Origin: Diabrotica undecimpunctata
Lineage: Eukaryota; Arthropoda; Insecta; Coleoptera; Chrysomelidae
Direction: 5' to 3'
Assembly: GCF_040954645.1 (NCBI RefSeq)
Contig: NC_092803.1
Span: 13,517,230 to 13,581,229 of the forward strand
Length of the DNA stretch: 64,000 nt
The translations under genes and the position numbers were made by a program. Of the stretch, positions 22,490 through 35,173 are shown piece after piece. Numbering within the stretch: the first letter of the stretch is position 1; each line of letters opens with the position of its first letter. The notes beneath the pieces were generated by a model. It saw only the letters and a program-made list of their open reading frames with translations. It did not search any database and was not told where the DNA came from.

Positions 22490-22920
22490 CGATTCGAATA
22501 TATATTGACCAAGGATAATTGGGTAGCACAAGCAACAGCGTAATTATTATTCAAGTCGCCGTATAGAATCTTCCTGCTTTTATTGGGCAGGTCGTCTAAC
22601 ATCATTCAACAGAAACTCATATTTTGTTATAGGAGAGAAATAAATTATTTGTAGAAAGAATTAGGGTGCCAACATGAGCTGAACTTGGATGATCATACCT
22701 AGCAATTGAGGTATACTTCTCTGCAAAAAAAGGCTTGTTGACATCAAGCCAGTGCTCGTTAACCGCAACTATCTGGGGAAATCCTAATTCCTCTAGAAAC
22801 AAAAATAATTCATCTGTTTTATATCTTATAGAACGAGTATTAATTAGAATCATGGTGAAGTTGTCTTTAGTAAAATGTTTTGAGGTTTCTAGTCCCTCAG
22901 AACACGTTACCACATCTATT
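22490..22920 (-). pseudogene. Jockey/CR1-like LINE endonuclease, N-terminal part (right half)
   Basis: The frame from 22913 reads M-I-L-I-N-T-R-S-I-R-Y-K-T-D-E-L, then I-V-A-V-N-E-H-W-L, where family members have a T-E-T/E-H-W-L motif. A second frame has K-I-L-Y-G-D-L-N (near 22570), the G-D-F-N motif. It is cut by the RTE insertion and resumes at 19826 on the same strand. Confidence 0.7.
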
Positions 22921-23039
22921 TTTTAGAATTGACAAAGTGGTAGAAGGCAGTTAAAAATTGAAAAACCAGCTAATGTACGTATTTGCTGATGTAATATGTA
23001 CAATTCAAAATAAATGCACCCGTTCAAATTTCTCGAAGA

Positions 23040-25105
23040 GCAATTTGTTTTTTTTTATTTCGAAAAATATGTGTCTCGACAGCTAATGGTCATTGACACA
23101 GGTACAATTTTACATTCATGTTTACATGGTTAATACTTTACATTGGGTACAAATTAGTTACAATACATTTTTTATAACACATTTTGTTTTATATTAAATT
23201 GTATAACTTTGTGTTTTTTAAAAAGTTTAATACATTTTCATAGTTGCTGCTGTTTGAGATAAGTATGTCTTTTAGGTCGTTACCAAGATTGTATTTTCTT
23301 CTGGCCGCTAGGTAGTGTTGACAGTCAAGAAGTACATGTGTTACGGAAGTCGTGCTGTTGCAGTACTGGCACAAAATCTGATTACTGGAATTCATTAGGT
23401 GTCCATGTGTAAGGCGTGTGTGCCCTATTCTTAATCTTCGAATGATAGATTTGTCCTTTCTTTTCATTGGTGGGAGGTGGTGGTAGAAAATGTTTGGTTG
23501 TAGAACGCTTAACTTGGTATTGCTTCTTTTCCAATGATCATTCCAAAGGTCCATTATTTTATGTTTGATTATTCTTTTTAAATCTGATGATGTTTGAACG
23601 TCTGTTGTAACGTTAAGAGAACAAGCTTGTTTTGCTGCTTGATCGGCTCTTTCATTACCTGGAATACCAACGTGTGATGGAACCCACAATATTGTTACTG
23701 TAATTCCATTAGTTTGAAGACGATTACATATACTCTGGATTTCTTGAACTATTGGGTGGAAAGAATGTACGTTTCTTATGGACTGCATGGAGGACAGAGA
23801 GTCCGTACAGATTGCTATAGTTTTATCATCGTTGAGTGGAGTTTTCACCGCTTGTAGTATTCCATATAGTTCAGCAGTATAAATACTGCAATTGCTGGAG
23901 AGTCGAAACAAGTTGACGGTGGATTTAGTCGTTGTAACAGCACAGCCAACACCTTCTTCAGTCTTAAATGCATCTGAGTAAAGGATCTTATCGAAGTTGC
24001 ATTGATGTAGTATTTCGTAGAATCTTTGTTTGATGACGGAAGGTGATATTTCATTCTTATTATATTTGGATAATTCGATATTGAAATTTGGAAGTTTACA
24101 TATCCATGGAGGAGTTTGAGGAACCGTGAAAGGGCTGGTGGACAATAGATTGATATCTAAATAAGGAATTAACATCTGTATAGTGGACGGTACCATTCTA
24201 GGATTATTAGTAACTGGTAATTGTCTATTACAAATGAGGTTTCTTGTGGGATTTGTGGGATTTGCTGAAACTCTAGCGAAATAGAGCAGTAGAAGTTGTT
24301 GTCGTCTTAGATAAAGCGAGGGTTCGAAACATTCTACATGAATGCTTTCCACCGGACTGGATCGGAATGCTCCTAAACAGAGTCGAAGGGAAGTATTTTG
24401 GACTACATTTAGTGAACGTAGTAGTAAGTTACTTGATGACATGTAGAGAACACTACCATAGTCAAGCTTGGAGCGAATAAGAGCTCGATATATTTTTAGT
24501 AGTGTTTCCTCATCGGCTCCCCAACTATAATGAGCTAGTGATTTAAGAAGATTCATTCTTTGAAGGCAGCTACCCTTAAGTTCTCGAATGTGTGGTCTCC
24601 AGGAAAGTTTTTTATCGAAAATAATTCCAAGAAGCTTTATTTGATCTACTACTTGGAGAAAATTTCCATTCAGAGTAATGGTTGGACATTGCGTGTTTTG
24701 TCTTCTGGTAAAATGAATAACTTTGGATTTGGATGGGGAGAAGTTAAGGCCGGATTGACTGGCCCAGTTGTTTATTTTACTTAGAGTGTTTTGTAGTAAA
24801 GTATTTGTGCTGGATGTGACCTTTCCATGACAGAATAATACTATGTCGTTAGCATATATTCCGTATTGTACAGGGTCGTTTATGAATGAACTAATATCGT
24901 TAATACTAAGGAGAAATAGTGTGCTGCTTAGGACAAACCCTTGCGGGACACCGTTCGTGGTTGTGTGCTGTGAGGAAGTTTTGCCATTAGTAATTACTTT
25001 AAAGGATCGCTCTGTGAGAAATTTTTTTATAAACGAATATATATTACCGGATAACTTGTTCTGGTTTAGTTTGTTTAGTATTACAAGCAATTTTTTAAGT
25101 GCGTA
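23040..25105 (-). mobile_element. I-like (RNase H-bearing) LINE, 5'-truncated
   Basis: Minus-strand element starting inside the RT domain near 25105 and ending in a 3' UTR with an A-run (T-run at about 23048-23058 on this strand). It carries one uninterrupted ORF2 frame. The 3' UTR shares TGGTCATTgaCAC-like sequence with the related element ending at 52625, so they are sister families. The (TA)n tract at 25134-25203 lies at its 5' break. Confidence 0.8.
23189..25090 (-). CDS. LINE ORF2 fragment: RT palm + RNase H + zinc knuckle, 633 codons open
   Basis: Residues 46-60 hold the RT G-V-P-Q-G motif. Residues 79-84 read Y-A-N-D-I-V, where active enzymes have Y-A-D-D: the first catalytic Asp is Asn (codon 24850-24848). 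The RNase H domain runs from about residue 370 to 500: Y-S-D-A, Y-T-A-E-L-Y, C-T-D-S-L-S-S, and V-P-S-H-V-G-I-P-G-N-E-R-A-D. A C-x2-C...H...C knuckle (C-Q-Y-C...H-V-L-L-D-C) lies near 590-605. The frame is wholly open yet lacks the RT fingers and a catalytic residue, so it cannot reverse-transcribe. The annotated start is just the first Met after truncation. Confidence 0.85.
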   Translation of the reverse strand: MLVILNKLNQNKLSGNIYSFIKKFLTERSFKVITNGKTSSQHTTTNGVPQGFVLSSTLFLLSINDISSFINDPVQYGIYANDIVLFCHGKVTSSTNTLLQNTLSKINNWASQSGLNFSPSKSKVIHFTRRQNTQCPTITLNGNFLQVVDQIKLLGIIFDKKLSWRPHIRELKGSCLQRMNLLKSLAHYSWGADEETLLKIYRALIRSKLDYGSVLYMSSSNLLLRSLNVVQNTSLRLCLGAFRSSPVESIHVECFEPSLYLRRQQLLLLYFARVSANPTNPTRNLICNRQLPVTNNPRMVPSTIQMLIPYLDINLLSTSPFTVPQTPPWICKLPNFNIELSKYNKNEISPSVIKQRFYEILHQCNFDKILYSDAFKTEEGVGCAVTTTKSTVNLFRLSSNCSIYTAELYGILQAVKTPLNDDKTIAICTDSLSSMQSIRNVHSFHPIVQEIQSICNRLQTNGITVTILWVPSHVGIPGNERADQAAKQACSLNVTTDVQTSSDLKRIIKHKIMDLWNDHWKRSNTKLSVLQPNIFYHHLPPMKRKDKSIIRRLRIGHTRLTHGHLMNSSNQILCQYCNSTTSVTHVLLDCQHYLAARRKYNLGNDLKDILISNSSNYENVLNFLKNTKLYNLI

Positions 25106-25131
25106 AAATGGACATTAATGCGAATAATTAG

Positions 25132-25133
<2 letters not shown>

Positions 25134-25203
<70 letters not shown>
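25134..25203. repeat. (TA)n microsatellite, ~70 bp
   Basis: Uninterrupted AT dinucleotides. It lies exactly at the 3' end (minus-strand sense) of the RTE-like LINE at 25205-26938, consistent with a (TA)n tail of that element. Confidence 0.95.
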
Positions 25204-27057
<1,854 letters not shown>

Positions 27058-27059
27058 GG

Positions 27060-29740
27060 TTTTTTATAACGTCTTACGACGTTGTCCGACTCCCAAACGC
27101 AACTGTATTCTGTCTTGAGTTAGGTCTTCGTCCAGATTTCGAGCGCTAATCGCTTTCCTAATTCCCAGGTTCCAGCTCTGTGGTGGTCTTCCTCGTTTCC
27201 TCTTCTCTGGGGGTTACCACATCATCGTTTTTTTAGGCAATCTTTCGTCCCCCATTCGGCTCACATGCCCATAACATATGAGCTGTTTTCTCTCAATATC
27301 CTCAACTATAGTGCCATCTATACCCACTTGTTGTTTTATCACTTCATTCCGTATTCTGTCGGCTCTTGATATTCTCATCAATCTTCTGACGGCATCCATT
27401 TCCGTGGCTTCGACCTTTTTCTTATATTTTTCGGTTATTCTCCATATCTCAGCTCCATAAAGTAGGCTAGTTTTAACCATTGTCTCATAGATGTTCCATT
27501 TTCTTTTCTTTGATATTTCTTTACTCCATAGAACTCCGTTTAAACATGCTATAGCTCTTCGTGCTTGTACAATTCGATGTTCTATTTCTCGTTCGTCTTT
27601 TCGACTACGGTCGAAGATGATGCCCAGGTATTTATATTCGTTGCATGGATTTATTTTTTGATTGTCATCGATATCGAGTTGTTCTGCTTCAGCTCCAATT
27701 GAGAGGTATTTTGTCTTTTCTAAATTGATATTTAATCCCCATTTCTGGTATTCTTCAATTAGTTTTCTAAGCATGTAGTCCATGTCATCTTTGTCATTTG
27801 AGATCACCACCTGATCATCTGCAAATTGTAAAGTATATATGTAATCCTGATCGTTCAATTGTATACCCATTCCTTTGACTTTCCTTTTCCATTGTTTCAG
27901 AGGTGCAGAGACATAAATCTCAAATAGAGTCGGAGAGATACAACATTATAATAATAATAATAATAATAATAATAAATGTCTTTATTAACAACAGATTAAA
28001 TTTTCTTTACAATGAAATATAATATCAGTAGGGCGAGATTCAGTTTGTGTACCACTGTGCAACAGCGGCACACAACTGCTCTTCCACCTAACCCCCCGAA
28101 AATAGGATAGATAGACTATATCTAAATAATGAAATTGTATTTACAATAAAACATAAAAATAATAAGTACATATTAAATTTATAAATTATAAACTATTTAT
28201 TTTTTTTAATTCTTAAATTTTTAAATTACTGTTCAGCTAACAACTGCTCATAAATTAATCTCTTGAACTTGACTCTAGACAGATTTTTAATATTGTAGGC
28301 AGACATTCTTGTCTGAGACCCTTAGTAACTGCAAATTTTTCAGCTAAGAGGTTTCCGAATTTCATTTGGGAGTTTGAACCATAATATAGATCTTTGAGAG
28401 CACTAACCAATGTTTGATGTATGTTTGATGTGCCCAGGACTTCCCATAGTTTATTTAGCGGGACTGTGTCATATGCCTTCTCAAGATCTACAAAAGTCAT
28501 ATGTAACTCTCTATTTGTCACAATTTTCTTTTCTATAATTTGTTTAAGACAGAAGATGTTATCTGTACATGAACGACCTGCTCTAAATTCTCCTTGTTCT
28601 TCGTCTTCTGACGATTGATAATCTTCCTCTATCAGGTCTCGTAGTATTCGACCGTATAGTCGACTCATTGAGCTTGTGACCGATATCCCTCTATAGTTTT
28701 TACAATTTCTCCTGTCACCTTTTTTATATATTGGGGTCATATATGTTGTTTTCCATTCATCTGGTGTTGGATGTCCATTAATATAAAGGTTTTGTTCTGC
28801 TCGCTAATTTTCTTATAAAATGATTTTGTGTTTCTGTCTGTGTTTTCTTTTTCTATTTAATTTATCTTATGATTTCACCAGGTTCGTTTAATTTTCTTTG
28901 TTTGTTTCTTACATTCTGTCCTTAATTTGTTGTAGTCTTCTTTATATTCTTGTCTATTTGTTCTGATCCACTTTTGTCTTATTTCTATCTTCTTTTTTAA
29001 CATATTATGACAGTCTTGATTATACCATTCTTCTTTCTCTCTATCCCTACATGTTAAGAAGCTGTTTCATTTATACATTTTTTATATTTGTCCATTCTGT
29101 TTCAACATCCTCTGTATGTTTACAGTATTCCTTCAGTTTTTTGCTTATATCTTCTGCATGTTTAATTCTTCTGTAGCATTCAGTTTTTCTATGTACCATT
29201 TGTCCTTTGTTGTCTTGTTTTTTAGCGTTCTTTTGACTTTTTGTCTTAACGTTGCCTCAACCATGAAATGATCTGTGTCTGCATGTGCACCTCTCTATGT
29301 TCTCACGTCTGTTATCGATGTTTGCTTTCTCTTTGTGATCAGTATATGGTCTATTTGGAAACATGTTTTTTGGTCTGATGAGATTCATGTTACTTTGTGG
29401 TAGACAGGGTGTGCAAATTTTACACTACTGACAATCATATTGGTGCTAGTTGCTAAGTTGCATAATCTTTGACCATTATCATTTGTTTTTTCATGTAATG
29501 TGTATTTACCTGCAACTTGGTTAATGTAGTCTTCCTTGCCTATCTGGGCGTTAAAATCTCCCATTACCAGAATTGTGTCTTCTTTGGGTAAAGACTCAAT
29601 TTCTTGTTCCAGTTTTTCATAAATGTTACCTTTTTCCTCTGCTACAGCACTTTCAGTTGTAACACTGCGTGCTACAATGATATATGCAAGGCCAGAATCG
29701 CTCGTTGTCGAAGAGAATTGGGCGGGGTTTTTTTAAACAT
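27060..29740 (-). pseudogene. RTE-like LINE, endonuclease to C-terminus, with nested insertion
   Basis: From 29700 down: endonuclease with V-M-G-D-F-N-A-Q-I-G (29550), a Lys-rich linker, then RT with Y-K-K-G-D-R-R-N-C-K-N-Y-R-G-I-S (28740-28255) and F-V-D-L-E-K-A-Y-D. Part of the fingers between linker and Y-K-K-G-D is missing. After G-L-R-Q-E-C a 355-bp element intervenes (27948-28302). The palm then continues with S-P-T-L-F-E-I-Y-V and F-A-D-D-Q-V-V (27870-27214), and the tail block R-K-R-G-R-P-P-Q-S-W and [11 protein letters not shown] runs up to the (TA)n tract. Same lineage as 9170-10285. Confidence 0.8.
27948..28302 (-). mobile_element. 355-bp 3' end of another LINE, inserted with 5-bp duplication
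   Basis: ACATT flanks both sides (27943-27947, 28303-28307). Deleting the insert and one ACATT rejoins the host LINE in frame across its G-L-R-Q-E-C / S-P-T-L-F motif. On the minus strand it opens with a short coding end (N-L-S-R-V-K-F-K-R-L-I-Y-E-Q-L-L then stop), followed by an AT-rich 3' UTR and an (ATT)n tail (27948-27975 on this strand as ATA repeats). This is the layout of a severely 5'-truncated Jockey/CR1/I-type LINE. Confidence 0.8.
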
Positions 29741-30182
29741 ATAGAAACTATATCGTATCTTAAATCCAAGCACAATTAGATAATATGAAATTATAATTTA
29801 TTATTGGACGCCACCCCTGGTTTATCCTAGAAGGGGACGAGCAAAAAAAAATTAAGATTTATCGAAGGTTTACAAAAAAACTATACTTTATTATTTCTTA
29901 GTAATGAACAAAAAAACTTTGTATCGTATTAAATTAAGAATTAGTTATAAAGAAAATGAATATATATATATATTAAACCCAAATTTCGAAATTTGTTTAC
30001 ATTGAAAATAATATAGTTATTTATCAACTAGGAATAATTTAAATTAAAGAGTTATTAAACCTTTAAATAAAAATAAAACACTTCACTATATTTTCATTTT
30101 TTTGAGTTTATAATCATTTCTGTTTTCTTGAAAGTAGGCATAATAAAAATTGGTACAACCTGAATCTGCTCTGTTTCTCTTC
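29741..30182. other. Intronic, no gene seen
   Basis: AT-rich DNA inside the gene B intron with a GC-richer patch near 29810-29850. No coding remnant recognised. Confidence 0.35.
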
Positions 30183-30410
30183 TTATTTAATCAGTCAACC
30201 AAATAAACCATTGATTCGGCTACGTCCTATATCAATCCACCACCATCCTAGATAAGAGGGGTTAGGTATTCCATAAAAAGATACCGCTACTGGGCCATGA
30301 TCTGGAATAACTCCATACCAATACTATCTTGCGACATGTATTAGAAATATATCAGCATTATAGCCTCTCCAATAAGGGTCTAAAAAATAAATATCTATCT
30401 GAAATATGGA
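30183..30410 (-). other. Unrecognised minus-strand peptide remnant
   Basis: One frame of 76 codons contains a single internal stop near 30330. It has a distinctive composition: D-P-Y-W-R-G-Y-N-A-D-I-F, then G-V-I-P-D-H-G-P-V-A-V-S-F-Y-G-I-P, then L-G-W-W-W-I-D-I-G-R, ending G-L-F-G-W-L-I-K-stop. Three consecutive Trp and a Pro/Gly-rich core are unlikely for random AT-rich DNA. I do not recognise the family. Probably part of a transposon or viral-like protein; that is a guess. Confidence 0.3.
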
Positions 30411-31341
30411 CAAGAAAAGGATTTCTTAGCTCACCTCTAGAAGAGACCCACTTCGGAAACACGTCTTAACGGTTGGGCGTTCTTAAGAGAAAAGAGCGAG
30501 ACGCTATTCTTGCGCTCTCTGAAAATTGAACGTGAGTGACAAGTTAATGAATAGGCTCATCTACCGGATATATTTGGGAATTACAGAAGAATCCTTAAAG
30601 TCGGCTACAGGTACTTGACAGATAGATGGGGTTAGTAGTTTTATTAAAAAAAAAATAATCGAAATTTATAATGATTTTCTTTTAAATCTTTTGAAACGGT
30701 TACACAGTTGGTGCATATACGTTGATGATGGATATATTAAATGGTTTGGCGTTAATTCTCAGATATGCCATGCGCTTATCTATAACCTCTTTTATTTATT
30801 ACTTGTGGATAATAACATTTGTTTTTATTATTAACAAAGCCTTCTGGTTTAATTGTTCACGGGATGATTTTGTGACAGACTAACTATATATATGCTTACA
30901 TGCGTATGGGCGACTTTGTGACAGATCTAATATTCAGATCATAATAACAGACGAGTTCTGTCATAATCCCGACCTATTAAGACGTAGAGTTTAGACTTGT
31001 ATCCAGAAGTTACGTTGTTACAAAGTCACCCCAATGAGAGGGGCTCGACATTGAGAAAAAAATATTTTTGTAAATTGTTTTATTTTTTGTAAAATTTTCC
31101 CAGTAAAATCCAAATACTTCAGAAGTTATTTAGAAGATAAAAGTCATAAGTTTCTTAAGTACATTTTGGAATATAATAGTTCAATAAAAAATAACTTAAA
31201 ATTGACAAAAACTGCTGAATCTGTCACATAGTGACCTCGTATTTCGACAGTTTATTTGTAGTTAAATCTTTATATTGGTGCTAATATTAATTACAGACAT
31301 TATTTAATTTTTTTTCTTTCTGATTATTTTTTATATTCTAG
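30411..31341. other. End of gene B intron, no gene seen
   Basis: No coding remnant. A short motif TTTGTGACAGA occurs twice (about 30865 and 30914) and its inverted form CTGTCACA near 31216. The acceptor ATTCTAG at 31335-31341 ends the intron. Confidence 0.4.
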
Positions 31342-32666
31342 GTATGCTTGCTGGAATAACCAACGGCATGCTGTTTTCTTGGCCTTCTCCTTTCCTTCTG
31401 AAAATTACCGAAGATAAAGAACACTACGACATCACAGAGGAAGAAGGATCATTTTTTAATATCATCCACCCGCTAGCGATCATAATTTTCTGTCCACTTT
31501 TCTCCAAACTCTTGGACGTAATTGGAAGAAAAAGGACACTGCTTCTAATAGTCATACCACAAGTAGCCAGCTGGCTATGTTCAGGATTCGCCAAATCGGT
31601 GTTCGTTTTCTACGCAGCTAGAGTATTCTCTGGACTGTCAGAAAGTTGCCTTTTTGCAGCTTTGCCGGTCTATATAGGAGAAATCGTAAATCCAGAAATT
31701 CGGGGTACTTGGGGGAATGCGATATCAATTTCTCTATACTGTGGACAATTTTTAATTAACCTTATCGGTAGTTACTTAAGTGTAAGACAAACATCATATG
31801 TTTGTTTGGCTATCCCAATTTTATTCTTTATAATATTTATGTTTATGCCAGAGTCTCCGTATTATTATATGATAAAAGGTGAAGAAGAAAAGGCTAAAAA
31901 GTCGTTAAAGTTCCTAACAAGAAAGAAAATCATTGAAACGGACTTTAAAAGTTTACAGAAAGATGTCGAAAGGCAAATGTCCGAGTCAGCATCTTGGATC
32001 GACATATTGAAGATTAATAGTAACCGAAGAGCCTTGGCTGCTGGTTTGTTTTTACGGCTCAGCCAACAGTTGTCGGGATTGACTGCTTTTAACACATACA
32101 CACAATTTATTTTTGACAAAGCAGGAGAAAATATTGGAAAAGTAACCTCTGGCATAATTTTCCAAGGAGTTTCTGTGATATTAAACGTTGCAGTTCTGTT
32201 TCTTATAGTAAACCGGTTTGGAAGAAGACCTTGTTATATAATTTCTGTGTTTTTTGCAGGTGTCGCGTTGTATGTAATGTCTGCTTACTTATATCTAGAC
32301 GCGTATACTCACATAGATCTATCACGTCTTAAGTCTGCGCCGATAGTAATTTCTGTAATATTTTTATGCTTTTCTTCTTTTGGAGTATCTGTTCTTCCGA
32401 CACTTATGCTAAGTGAGTTATTCTCCGCTAGTATAAAATCCAAAGCTATGACTTTAATAATAATGGGATATGGAATTGGAAGTTTTATAACGAACTATCT
32501 TTTTTACTTTTTAAATACAAGTGTGGGATTTTATTTCCCCTTTTTATTTTTTGCCATATGTAATACAATTTCCGCGATCGTGGGATATTTTATAGTACCA
32601 GAAACGAAAGGGAAGACCCTGGAAGAAATTCAACAATCTCTAAAGGGAAATACTGATTTTGATTAA
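31342..32666 (+). CDS. MFS sugar transporter gene B, exon 2 (trehalose/glucose facilitator type)
   Basis: Provides residues 24-464 of a 464-residue protein; residue 25 is the Met at 31344. Membrane sugar porter of about 12 helices, substrate unproven. Signatures: D-V-I-G-R-K (82-87), P-E-S-P (193-196), Q-Q (265-266), R-F-G-R-R (315-319), P-E-T-K-G-K-T-L-E-E-I (443 on). No stop or shift. Compared with A it keeps the same length and the same phase-1 junction; the substrate-path region after helix 7 differs (L-S-G-L-T-A-F-N), so it may differ in substrate. The 18-kb repeat-filled intron upstream may lower or delay expression. A diverged foldback begins about 115 bp after the stop. Confidence 0.93.
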
Positions 32667-32779
32667 GAAAACTGCTTAATATAAAAACATAATTATACAT
32701 GTGAATGTATTTAACGAATACAAGTTTTCTAAGATATGATTTAATTTGTAACAAGCTGAATTTCCTTAAGAATAATAAT

Positions 32780-34065
32780 TTTTGGACCCCAAAAAGACTC
32801 AAAAACCCTTAAAAACCCCCACCGTAAGGGAGGAAAAACGGAAAAAATCGTTTTACCATGAATTTGTTCGCTGCAGAAAAAAATGTTAAATAAAAATGTA
32901 GCTGAGATTAAACAAAATTTTGAAATTTTGAACAAAAATTTTTATAAGTACTTTTTCTGTATAATGAACCATTTTCTTTTAAATTCAACTTCAAATTTAA
33001 ATAAAATTTATATCAACTGGACTGTAAAAATTTGATATCTTTTGATCAGAGTTTCCTATTGACAAAAATTAAAATGTATTTTAAAGCTGAAGAAAGCAGC
33101 TTTTGTAGGCAATTTTTGAATTTATGGGCAAATAAAGACAGTTTCTATAAATATGTTTTACAATTCTGATGAGATAATATTTATCACTTTTGTTGATCGG
33201 TAACTATGGAATTTTCAATATTAGATGCCATTCTTCAAAACATATAACCTGAAATTTCGGTTTTAAGTTTTGGCAATAAATGGGGGGCATGTGGAATATG
33301 CCTAAAAAAACGCTAAATTTAAACTTTCACATTACAAACGATTTAAAACAACGCAACAACTGCTTCTTTTGATTAACTAGTATGTTTTTCGAAACGACAC
33401 GACTTCACCTACATATTCCACCTAATACTCTTTTCGTGAAAGCATTTCCGTGACCTGCGATCGTTTGTGATGTAAATGTTTGAATTCAGAGTTTTTTGGG
33501 CATATTTCAAATGCCTCACATTTGTTATTAAAACTCAAAATCGAAATTTCAGGCTACATTTTTTTGAAGATTGGCATCTAATAATGAAAATTCCATAGCG
33601 ACCGGTCAATGGAAGTGATAAATATTATTGATCTCATGAGAATTGTAAAAAATGGTAAAAATCGCTAAACGTTTATTTATTTAACATCTTTCTGGGAACT
33701 AACTTTATTTACGGCAATATACAAAAATTTTATAGCGTCACTTTTCACCTTTAAAACGCATTTTAGTTTTTGTCAATAGAACAATTTTATCTTATTTTTA
33801 CCGTCAAGATAATATAAATTTTATGTGAAATTGACTTCGCGGGCGTACCAGACATTGAAAATCGCCGGTAGCTTCAAGTGTTGTTTCGGAGAGAACGATT
33901 CATTCTACACAAAATATGCTAATAAGCGTTTTTGGTCAAAATTATCTCAGCTATATTTTTTATTTAAAATAGTTTTTTCTACGGAGTACAGGTTTTTAGT
34001 AAATCGGTTTTTTCGGTTTTTCCCACCTACATTCTCAGTAAAATTTAGCTTGTTCGTATGATTTT
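32780..34065. repeat. Long diverged inverted repeat (foldback), ~1.29 kb
   Basis: The left arm (about 32780-33345) and right arm (about 33450-34065) are inverted copies with many mismatches. Matching landmarks include the atGTAGCTGAGATaa / ttATCTCAGCTATat pair (about 32898 and 33950), the GACAAAAAcTAAAATG pair (about 33061 and 33765), and the GCATATT / AATATGC blocks near the centre. No coding capacity. It probably is an old foldback or MITE-like element at the 3' flank of gene B. Confidence 0.75.
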
Positions 34066-34929
34066 TAGTGATCAAATCTCTGATGATTGGACCAATATTA
34101 GATACAATCTCCTGATGTAGTTAATCATTGTGTAATCATCTGTATAAGCTTAATATTTTATATACAATTTAATCAGTTGGGCTTCTAGACCAATTTTAGA
34201 AATACAACTTATTATTTTAGCAAGGATTTTTTTTTAAATATTATGCTATTTAGAGTGAAAAGAAAAAATATTTTGCGCCAAATACATTAAACAAAAACAT
34301 CAAAAATACATTTTCAATATTTAAAAAATTATTAATAAACTCACGACCATTGTTTCAGTGTATAGCAACAATCGACTGTTATAATAATTTGTATTAATAT
34401 TAAACTACATGACTAATTAAAACGAATTTTATGTCTTTATTTCCAACCAGCTTATCACTGATTTTATTGTACCTTTCCGCGAAACACCTTATCATATTGT
34501 TAACATTCAGAATTAATCGCAAAATTGCATGAAAAATAAAGTAACCATTAAGTAATCACTAAAATGTTCCCATACTATAAACAAACATTAAAATATGTCT
34601 AATAAAACTATTCGTAATGACATTTTAATTATAACACTCAATTAGTTTTTAATATGTTTTTGTTTAATAAAAGATTGTGTTGAATTTTTAAAGCATGTGT
34701 AATATTGTAAACTGTGCACAAAAGTTATGTGGACGTTTTTTTTAATGTTTATTTATTTATATTACTATCAAGAATATTTATAAATTATGTGAACAATAAA
34801 CAAACGCTGTTTCTGATTTTTATTGTATTTATTGTAATCTTAACTTATACTCCAGGGAATAAATAAAAATTAAAGGAGTTCAGGCCAACATATAAAAAAT
34901 AATCTACACAGAAAAGGAATAATTGTAAG
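34066..34929. other. Intergenic, no gene seen
   Basis: AT-rich with long T and A runs; no coding remnant recognised. Confidence 0.4.
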
Positions 34930-35168
34930 TCTCACAAAAATCATAAAAAGCTACTTTCCTGTACAATAAAAAATAGCAGAAATCATTACGATTCCAAAAC
35001 CAGGAAAACCTTCACATGAGATTACATCCTACCGACCCATAATCCTAATACCAGTTATGTCCAAAGTCGCAGAGAAAGTCATTGCAAGTAGACTTAATAT
35101 TGAAATTCAGAAAAAAATATTATACCTAACCATCAGTTCGGTTTTCACTAAAAACCGGCACAACTGAA
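34930..35168 (+). pseudogene. Jockey-like LINE RT finger fragment
   Basis: The frame reads I-I-T-I-P-K-P-G-K-P-S-H-E-I-T-S-Y-R-P-I (34984 on), with V-M-S-K-V-A-E-K following, the K-P-G-K...S-Y-R-P-I-S-L-L signature of Jockey-type RT. It ends in a broken H-Q-F-G-F-type motif at about 35145, just before the (TGA)n-tailed element on the other strand. Confidence 0.7.
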
Positions 35169-35173
35169 CAAGT

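Noticed and set aside
25134..25203. (TA)n tracts as CRISPR or a regulatory array
   Set aside because: Pure dinucleotide repeats without spacers; best explained as LINE 3' tails.
28255..28740. 161-codon frame taken as one RT segment
   Set aside because: Its last ~17 codons belong to a nested 355-bp insertion, shown by the ACATT duplication.
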